From an uncultured Lachnospiraceae bacterium (GTDB lineage: Bacteria > Bacillota > Clostridia > Lachnospirales > Lachnospiraceae): a DNA stretch of 6,454 bases. This document shows, piece after piece, positions 1 through 4,395 of this stretch (within the stretch, counting starts at the first letter, position 1; each line of letters starts with the position of its first letter). The notes under the pieces are model-generated. The model did no database searches. It was not told the origin of the DNA and was given only the letters and a program-made list of their open reading frames with translations. The position numbers and the translations under genes were made by a program. The stretch covers positions 1-6,454 of the forward strand of contig CACXFW010000113.1 of assembly GCA_902767065.1 (NCBI GenBank), in the 5' to 3' direction.

Positions 1-72
1 AGCAGAGGGCTTCCGGAGGATCATGAGATTCCTGCAGCAGCCGCAAAGCAGAGGGCTTCCGGAGGATCATGA
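1..72 (+). CDS. Possible 3' end of an upstream gene (partial, frame uncertain)
   Basis: The frame starting at base 1 is open from the window edge to a TGA at 70-72 and would end in a low-complexity peptide, ...EIPAAAAKQRASGGS. The frame starting at base 2 is also open from the edge, to a TGA at 110-112, and reads through the same repeat shifted by one frame. Both encode the peptide SRGLPEDHEIPAAAA, from different copies. The third frame is closed by a TGA at 24-26. I cannot tell which frame, if either, is the tail of a real gene, and the peptides resemble no domain I know. The tight operon to the right makes an upstream co-directional gene likely. Confidence 0.25.
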   Translation, partial: SRGLPEDHEIPAAAAKQRASGGS

Positions 73-136
73 GATTCCTGCAGCAGCTGCCAGGCAGAGG
101 GATTCCGGTTGATGAGATTTCTGCAGCAGCTTCAGG
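1..136 (+). repeat. 46-bp tandem direct repeat, about three copies
   Basis: Copy 1 starts at 2, copy 2 at 48 and copy 3 at 94. Copies 1 and 2 match at 43 of 46 positions by eye. Copy 3 is diverged: it has substitutions and a 3-base deletion just after the TTCCGG word. The unit begins GCAGAGGG and ends with CTGCAGCAG. Copies 1 and 2 each carry a GGAGGATCATGA word, that is, a Shine-Dalgarno-like run followed almost at once by ATG overlapping TGA; copy 3 has lost it. Because 46 is not a multiple of 3, each copy is read in a different frame. The stretch from about 137 to 224 contains nothing I recognise beyond the fruK ribosome binding site. Confidence 0.85.
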
Positions 137-210
137 CGGAAGACACTGGCCGCAGTCTGTGGTATGGCAGTTGGAAACGTCCGGGATGCAGGCGTTTGCA
201 GATAAGAATT

Positions 211-216
211 GGAGGA
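211..216 (+). promoter_or_regulatory. Ribosome binding site that sets the fruK start
   Basis: GGAGGA lies 8 nt before the GTG at 225. This favours GTG 225 over the in-frame ATG at 69, which lies inside the tandem repeat and would add 52 residues with no family resemblance. Confidence 0.8.
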
Positions 217-224
217 GCATTGCC

Positions 225-1154
225 GTGATCTATACCGTTACGTTCAGTCCCACACTTGACTTTGTCGTCGGGGTAAACCATTTCCGGACAGGAGTCATCA
301 ACCGGACCACCTCGGAGAATGTATATCCGGGAGGAAAGGGAGTCAATGTTTCCATTGCTCTGAAGAACTTCGGGTATGAGAATACAGCGCTTGGATTCAC
401 GGCAGGCTTTACGGGGGCGGAGATCAAACGCCTCCTTCACGGGATCGGGGTACAGAATAACTTTATCAATGTGGAAAACGGCATGAGCCGTGTCAATATG
501 AAGATCGTGTCTGACTCGGAGACTGCAATCAACGGGCAGGGACCGCAGATCACGGATGAGGACATCGGAACGCTCTATGCGAGACTGCGCTGCCTGGTGG
601 ACGGAGACTATCTGGTGCTGGCAGGGCACATCCCGGATACGCTTCCTCCGACGATGTATGAGCAGGTACTGCAGTTTCTGCAGGGCAGGAATCTGAATGT
701 GATAGTGGATGCCGAGAAGGAGCTTCTGACGGGAACGCTCAAGTACCGTCCCTGGCTGATCAAACCGAACCGGGATGAGCTGGGGGACCTGTTCGATGTA
801 AAGATCTTAAGCCGCGAGGACGCGGTTCCATATGCCAGAAAGCTCCAGGAGAAGGGCGCCAGAAATGTGCTTGTCAGCCTGGGCGGCGACGGCGCGGTGC
901 TGCTGTCTGAGGACGGGACGATCTACAGCTCGGATGCATTGAAGGGAAATGTCGTGAGCACCGTCGGCGCCGGGGATTCCATGGTAGCGGGATTCATCGC
1001 AGGATACCTTGGATCGGGCGGGGACTATGAGACCGCGTTCCGGAAGGGAATGTGCGCCGGCGCGGCGAGTTCCTTCAGCCTGGTGATTCCTGACGCACGG
1101 CAGGTCGACTACATGATGCGGATCTCCCATTTTGACATTTCCATCCGCAGATAA
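225..1154 (+). CDS. fruK: 1-phosphofructokinase family sugar-phosphate kinase (PfkB fold)
   Basis: A cytoplasmic ribokinase/PfkB-family kinase that most likely phosphorylates fructose 1-phosphate with ATP to fructose 1,6-bisphosphate. The 309 residues from GTG 225 match the usual FruK length. The N-terminus MIYTVTFSPTLD is the typical FruK/LacC beginning. The first PfkB signature, GGKGVNV, is at residues 36-42. KPN is at 180-182 and SLGGDGA at 218-224, the latter part of the nucleotide-binding side. The second signature contains VGAGD with the expected catalytic base D251. The start is chosen for its ribosome binding site and family N-terminus. No fruA transporter or fruR regulator is visible, so the substrate is inferred from the family; tagatose-6-phosphate kinase (LacC) and other PfkB enzymes are alternatives. 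It lies 40 nt upstream of mgsA, probably in the same operon. Confidence 0.88.
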   Translation: MIYTVTFSPTLDFVVGVNHFRTGVINRTTSENVYPGGKGVNVSIALKNFGYENTALGFTAGFTGAEIKRLLHGIGVQNNFINVENGMSRVNMKIVSDSETAINGQGPQITDEDIGTLYARLRCLVDGDYLVLAGHIPDTLPPTMYEQVLQFLQGRNLNVIVDAEKELLTGTLKYRPWLIKPNRDELGDLFDVKILSREDAVPYARKLQEKGARNVLVSLGGDGAVLLSEDGTIYSSDALKGNVVSTVGAGDSMVAGFIAGYLGSGGDYETAFRKGMCAGAASSFSLVIPDARQVDYMMRISHFDISIRR

Positions 1155-1194
1155 ACAGCTGTACAGGACTCATGATAAAGGATGGTGACTTTGT

Positions 1195-1599
1195 ATGAAT
1201 ATCGGGTTTGTTGCGGCAGGAAGCAGGAAAGATCTGATTGAAAATTTCTGCGTTGCGTATAAGCATATCCTTGCAAAGCATGTCTTATATGCGACGGAAA
1301 TGACCGGAAGAAGGATCGAACAGGCAACAAACCTGAAGGTCCATAAATTCCTGTCGGGCGCGGTCGGCGGAGAGAAACAGTTCATCGACATGATCCAGAG
1401 AAACTATATGGATCTGGTGATCTATTTTTACAACCCTCTGATGACCAGCCCGAATGAGCCGGACGTCGTTGACATTACCCGGGAGTGTGACCGGTACTGC
1501 ATCCCGATTGCGACGAATATCGCCACGGCGGAGTCCATGGTCCTTGGCCTGGAGCATGGGGATCTGGACTGGAGAAATACGATCCGGACGGAGGACTGA
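1195..1599 (+). CDS. mgsA: Methylglyoxal synthase family protein with altered active site
   Basis: The family enzyme converts dihydroxyacetone phosphate to methylglyoxal and phosphate in the cytoplasm. This 134-residue protein aligns along its whole length with MgsA: HVLYAT (29-34), the SGxxGG loop (54-59), PDV (89-91) and PIATNIATAES (104-114). By comparison with the E. coli enzyme from memory, the counterparts of His19 and Asp20 are Ala8 and Gly9, Asp71 is Glu60, Asp91 is Asn80 and His98 is Asn87. The counterparts of Lys23 (Lys12), Thr45 (Thr34), Ser65/Gly66 (Ser54/Gly55) and Asp101 (Asp90) are kept. The fold and phosphate pocket therefore seem intact while the acid-base residues are mostly lost, so catalysis is doubtful; it may be a phosphate-metabolite sensor or have changed chemistry. 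The start ATG has AAAGGATGG upstream. Its stop is 1 nt before rsmD. Family assignment is firm; activity is not. Confidence 0.85.
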   Translation: MNIGFVAAGSRKDLIENFCVAYKHILAKHVLYATEMTGRRIEQATNLKVHKFLSGAVGGEKQFIDMIQRNYMDLVIYFYNPLMTSPNEPDVVDITRECDRYCIPIATNIATAESMVLGLEHGDLDWRNTIRTED

Positions 1600-1600
1600 G

Positions 1601-2188
1601 ATGAGAGTGATCGCAGGCAGCGCAAAGAGCCTGCCGCTTCGGACGGTGCGCGGAAGCTCTACGAGACCGACCACGGACCGGATCAAAGAGACGCTTTTTA
1701 ATATCATCGCTCCCAGAATTTCGGGATGCAGGTTTCTGGATCTGTTTTCAGGATCGGGAGGCATCGGGATCGAAGCGCTCAGCCGGGGGGCTGAGATGGC
1801 GGTGTTTGTGGAGACGGACCGGGCTGCGCTTCAGGTGATCCGGCAGAATCTTCAGTTTACGCGTCTGGCAGACAGGGCGAGAGTGCTTGGGATGGAAGCC
1901 GTCCACGCCGTTCTGTCCATGAACGGGGAGGCGCCATTTGACGTGATCTTCATGGATCCTCCCTACGGACACGATCTGGAGCGGAAGATCCTGGAGGCTT
2001 TGGCGGAGAATACGATTGCGGATGAGAGCACGCTGATCCTGGTTGAAGCTTCCTCCGGCACAGATTTCCCGTATCTGGAAGAGATGGGATATGAGATGAC
2101 AAGAGACAAGCGGTACGGTTCGAACCGCCATGTGTTCATAAGGAGGATCCCCGTTGTACAGAAGAGCCGTTTATCCGGGAAGCTTTGA
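1601..2188 (+). CDS. rsmD: 16S rRNA (guanine(966)-N2)-methyltransferase RsmD
   Basis: Transfers a methyl group from S-adenosylmethionine to N2 of G966 (E. coli numbering) of 16S rRNA during 30S subunit assembly. The 195 residues are close to E. coli RsmD. The N-terminus [13 protein letters not shown] leads into the family stretch [14 protein letters not shown] (21-34). The SAM-binding glycine loop is [12 protein letters not shown] at 47-58, and the catalytic motif MDPPY is at 118-122. ATG 1601 is preceded by GGAGG at 1590-1594 and follows the mgsA stop directly; a longer in-frame upstream opening only overlaps mgsA and lacks homology. The family's usual end is near [11 protein letters not shown], and about a dozen further residues run into the coaD coding region, so the two genes overlap by 35 nt. 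Confidence 0.95.
   Translation: MRVIAGSAKSLPLRTVRGSSTRPTTDRIKETLFNIIAPRISGCRFLDLFSGSGGIGIEALSRGAEMAVFVETDRAALQVIRQNLQFTRLADRARVLGMEAVHAVLSMNGEAPFDVIFMDPPYGHDLERKILEALAENTIADESTLILVEASSGTDFPYLEEMGYEMTRDKRYGSNRHVFIRRIPVVQKSRLSGKL
2141..2146 (+). promoter_or_regulatory. Ribosome binding site fixing a TTG start for coaD
   Basis: A perfect AGGAGG lies inside the 3' end of rsmD, 7 nt before TTG 2154. No ATG or GTG lies at a suitable distance in the coaD frame, and the TTG gives exactly the family N-terminus. Confidence 0.9.
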
Positions 2189-2633
2189 TCCGGTCACGTT
2201 CGGACACCTTGACATTATGGAAAGGGCATCACAGACAGTGGATGAACTGGTTGTCGGTGTCCTGGAGAATCATGCGAAAATTGCGTTGTTTTCTGTGGAA
2301 GAACGTGTTAAGATGTTAAAGATTATAACGAAGGATCTGCCTAATGTCAGGGTGGAATCGTTCCACGGACTTTCGGTAGACTTCGCAAGAGAACAGGGGG
2401 CCGGATTCATTGTCCGCGGCCTCAGAGCGATCACGGATTTCGAATTTGAGCTTCAGATGGCTCAGACAAACCGGATTATGGCTCCGAAGATTGATACGAT
2501 CTTCCTGACCACGAATCTGGAATATGCTTATCTGAGCAGTACAACCGTGAAGGAAGTGGCTTCGTACGGGGGAGATATTACGAAGTTTGTTCCGGAATAC
2601 GTTGCAAAGGCGGTGATCGCGAAGTACAGGTAA
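2154..2633 (+). CDS. coaD: Phosphopantetheine adenylyltransferase (PPAT, CoaD)
   Basis: Catalyses the fourth step of coenzyme A synthesis: 4'-phosphopantetheine plus ATP gives dephospho-CoA and pyrophosphate. The 159 residues match the normal bacterial length. The nucleotidyltransferase N-terminus [12 protein letters not shown] (7-18) contains Ser10 at the position of E. coli Thr10, and the TxGH motif with His18. Lys42 is conserved, as is [12 protein letters not shown] in the middle. The C-terminal motif SSTTVKEVA corresponds to ISSxxVKE. The start is TTG, supported by AGGAGG 7 nt upstream. The first 35 nt overlap rsmD in another frame, so translation is probably coupled. The rsmD-coaD neighbourhood is common in Firmicutes. 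The product is normally an essential hexamer with feedback inhibition by CoA (family knowledge). Confidence 0.97.
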   Translation: MYRRAVYPGSFDPVTFGHLDIMERASQTVDELVVGVLENHAKIALFSVEERVKMLKIITKDLPNVRVESFHGLSVDFAREQGAGFIVRGLRAITDFEFELQMAQTNRIMAPKIDTIFLTTNLEYAYLSSTTVKEVASYGGDITKFVPEYVAKAVIAKYR

Positions 2634-2674
2634 CCGGTGGTATGCACTGGGGGGCAGGTAGTTAAGAGGGAGAG

Positions 2675-2696
2675 TGTATGCGGGACGCCGCATACA
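2675..2696 (+). promoter_or_regulatory. Perfect hairpin just upstream of the coiled-coil gene RBS
   Basis: The arms TGTATGCGG (2675-2683) and CCGCATACA (2688-2696) pair over 9 bp around a GACG tetraloop. It ends 4 nt before the AAGGAG ribosome binding site at 2701. There is no following U-tract, so it is not an ordinary intrinsic terminator. A translational control element, an RNA processing site or a stability hairpin are possible roles. Confidence 0.6.
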
Positions 2697-2700
2697 TAGT

Positions 2701-2706
2701 AAGGAG
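2701..2706 (+). promoter_or_regulatory. Ribosome binding site of the coiled-coil gene
   Basis: AAGGAG is 6 nt before ATG 2713. It rejects the longer in-frame GTG start at 2674, which would place the hairpin and the ribosome binding site inside the coding region. Confidence 0.75.
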
Positions 2707-2712
2707 TATGAT

Positions 2713-3333
2713 ATGGCCAGCAGGATCGAACAGATTATTGAGGAGATCGAGGAGTATATTGACGGCTGCAAGTTTCAGGCACTTTCATCAACAAAGATCG
2801 TCGTGAATAAGGAAGAGCTGGAGGAGATGCTCCGGGAGCTTCGGATGAAGACGCCTGACGAGATCAAGCGTTATCAGAAGATCATCAGCAATAAAGACGC
2901 AATTCTTGCGGATGCACAGCAGAAAGCGGACCAGATTATTGCCGACGCCCAGACGAAGGCAGACAGGATTGTCAGTGAAAGCGAGGTTATGCAGAAGGCG
3001 CTGGAGCAGTCCAACCGCCTGATCGAGCAGACCAACCAGCAGGCGCAGGAGATTGTTGACAACGCTACGAATGATTCGAACAATATCCGGATGAGCGCGA
3101 TCGCATATACGGATGAGATGCTGGACAATCTGGAGAAGATTATGGCGCATACGCTGGATTCGGCGGGCACCAGATATAACAATTTCATCAATTCGATTCA
3201 GAGCTGCTATGATATTGTAGTCAAGAACCGCAGGGAGCTCTCGCCTCAGATGGCTCCGAGCGTTACCTACGGGCAGGAGGCGCCGGAACCCGATTCCGAG
3301 GAGAATGCCGGCAAGGAAGAGCCGAAAAGCTGA
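2713..3333 (+). CDS. Coiled-coil protein, 'ATPase'-labelled family, function unknown
   Basis: A 206-residue soluble protein with no signal peptide, membrane segment or Walker motif. Residues 1-50 are acidic and helical, with a break around FQALSSTKIVV (21-31) and KTPDEI (46-51). Residues 62-94 show an 11-residue repeat: DAILADAQQKA (62-72), DQIIADAQTKA (73-83), DRIVSESEVMQ (84-94). Helix continues to about 170. The tail from 177 is Pro/Glu-rich and probably disordered. The N-terminal part loosely recalls DivIVA-like scaffolds, and the middle recalls the stalk subunits b of F-type or H/E of V-type ATPases. From memory, proteins like this follow coaD in Lachnospiraceae and are called 'ATPase' or 'ATP synthase subunit' in databases; nothing in the sequence supports ATP hydrolysis. 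A structural or division-scaffold role is only a guess. It is 79 nt after coaD and probably ends the first operon. Confidence 0.75.
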   Translation: MASRIEQIIEEIEEYIDGCKFQALSSTKIVVNKEELEEMLRELRMKTPDEIKRYQKIISNKDAILADAQQKADQIIADAQTKADRIVSESEVMQKALEQSNRLIEQTNQQAQEIVDNATNDSNNIRMSAIAYTDEMLDNLEKIMAHTLDSAGTRYNNFINSIQSCYDIVVKNRRELSPQMAPSVTYGQEAPEPDSEENAGKEEPKS

Positions 3334-3358
3334 TGACGGCGGGAAAGCGCAAAAGAGG

Positions 3359-3390
3359 CTGTAATCAGTGACTGATCTGCGGCTTTACAG
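3359..3390 (+). other. Imperfect hairpin in the rsuA leader
   Basis: CTGTAA (3359-3364) and TTACAG (3385-3390) can pair, enclosing an inner ATCAG-TGA-CTGAT stem-loop (3364-3376); the A at 3364 can be used by only one stem. No U-tract follows on the + strand. The segment may be part of a folded leader RNA, or a decayed or reverse-strand terminator (on the - strand it is followed by CCTCTTTT). Confidence 0.35.
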
Positions 3391-3468
3391 AAAGAGACGA
3401 TGGGCTGAGGGACTGTGAAAGAACAGATCCGAATCCGGGTTTTCTGATATACAGGAAAGAAGAGATCC

Positions 3469-3507
3469 AAGGGCATCTGTAAACAGGACTACAGATGCCC
3501 TTCTTTT
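3469..3507 (+). terminator. Intrinsic terminator or attenuator before rsuA
   Basis: The arms AAGGGCATCTGTA (3469-3481) and TACAGATGCCCTT (3490-3502) pair perfectly over 13 bp with an 8-nt loop, followed by CTTTT (3503-3507). It ends 18 nt before the rsuA ATG, too close for a promoter in between. So rsuA transcripts must start upstream and pass through it, unless transcription enters some other way. It may both close the upstream operon and control rsuA. Confidence 0.85.
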
Positions 3508-3525
3508 CGCGAAGAGGAGTGGTAG

Positions 3526-4395
3526 ATGTCAGAAAGGGTCAGGATTGACAGGTTTCTTGCAAAGGAGGGGCTTGGCTCCCGCGCGGACGTAAAGAAGATC
3601 ATCCGCTCCGGCGGGGTCTTCGTCAACAACCAGGCGGTAGTGTCAGGTGACATGAAGATTGATCCGGACCTGGATGAGGTCATTGCGAATGGAAAGCGTG
3701 TCCGGCGTATGGCCTTTGTGACGATCATGCTGAATAAGCCATCCGGCGTGGTCAGCGCGACGAAGGACGGAAGGTTTCGTACGGTGACGGACCTGATCCG
3801 GGAACCCTGGGCAGAAGGACTGTTTCCGGTGGGACGGCTCGACAAAGACACGGAGGGTCTCCTTCTTCTGACGAAAGACGGGGACTTATGCCATGCGCTG
3901 CTCTCCCCGAGGAAACATGTCCCTAAGACATACTTTGCAGTGATCAGCGGCATGCCGGATCCCGGGATTGCGGAAGAATTCCGGGAAGGTATAGAGATCG
4001 GCGATCAGAAGAAGACGCTTCCGGCCAGGCTATCGTTTCTCTCCCGCAATCCGTGCGGCTCAGGCCTGAAGGCCGCGCAGGCGGAGAAGACAATCCTCCT
4101 GGGATCCGGGAGCATTCAGCCGTCAGATCCCCGGATTGCGGGCCTTGGGAGCATCAGGCCGGAGGATTATGAGCGCTGCGGCGAGGAGGAATGCTGCGCG
4201 GTGGTCACGATCACGGAAGGCAGGTTCCATCAGATCAAGCGGATGTTCGGCGCATTCGGGCGGGAAGTTCATTTTCTCAAAAGGATCTCCATGGGAGCGC
4301 TGGCGCTGGACCCGGCTCTTGGACCCGGGCAGTACCGGATGCTTTCGGCTGAAGAGATGGAACTGTTGAGGGCCGGAGGGACGGAAAAGATATGA
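3526..4395 (+). CDS. rsuA: RsuA-family 16S rRNA pseudouridine synthase with an insert
   Basis: Isomerises a uridine in rRNA to pseudouridine, for RsuA U516 of 16S rRNA. An N-terminal S4 RNA-binding domain (about residues 4-50, RIDRFLAKEGLGSRADV) precedes the catalytic domain. The catalytic motif GRLDKDTEGLLLLT (103-116) carries the expected nucleophile D106. SPRKHVPKTY (127-136) is closer to RsuA than to RluB/E/F (my recollection of the families). The C-terminal motif GRFHQIKRMF is at 232-241. At 289 residues it is roughly 45 longer than usual; the excess lies at about 174-222, with a 13-residue near-duplication. GAGGAG precedes ATG 3526 by 6 nt. Its stop overlaps the next start as ATGA. The pseudouridine synthase call is firm; the exact target is less so. 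Confidence 0.9.
   Translation: MSERVRIDRFLAKEGLGSRADVKKIIRSGGVFVNNQAVVSGDMKIDPDLDEVIANGKRVRRMAFVTIMLNKPSGVVSATKDGRFRTVTDLIREPWAEGLFPVGRLDKDTEGLLLLTKDGDLCHALLSPRKHVPKTYFAVISGMPDPGIAEEFREGIEIGDQKKTLPARLSFLSRNPCGSGLKAAQAEKTILLGSGSIQPSDPRIAGLGSIRPEDYERCGEEECCAVVTITEGRFHQIKRMFGAFGREVHFLKRISMGALALDPALGPGQYRMLSAEEMELLRAGGTEKI

Noticed and set aside
69..224. 52-residue N-terminal extension of fruK from ATG 69
   Set aside because: It starts inside the tandem repeat, has no family resemblance, and GTG 225 has a well-placed ribosome binding site and the canonical N-terminus.
132..629. 165-codon open frame on the - strand
   Set aside because: Entirely opposite the fruK start region; its translation shows no domain and fruK is convincing.
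1454..1600. Upstream in-frame ATG for rsmD
   Set aside because: It would overlap mgsA by nearly 150 nt; the family N-terminus [10 protein letters not shown] begins exactly at 1601 behind GGAGG.
2674..2712. GTG start for the coiled-coil protein
   Set aside because: No ribosome binding site at proper spacing for it, and the added 13 residues are encoded by the hairpin and the true ribosome binding site.
3445..3453. Extended -10 promoter TGATATACA
   Set aside because: No acceptable -35 at 17 nt, and only four of six -10 bases match; kept only as a remark on the leader.
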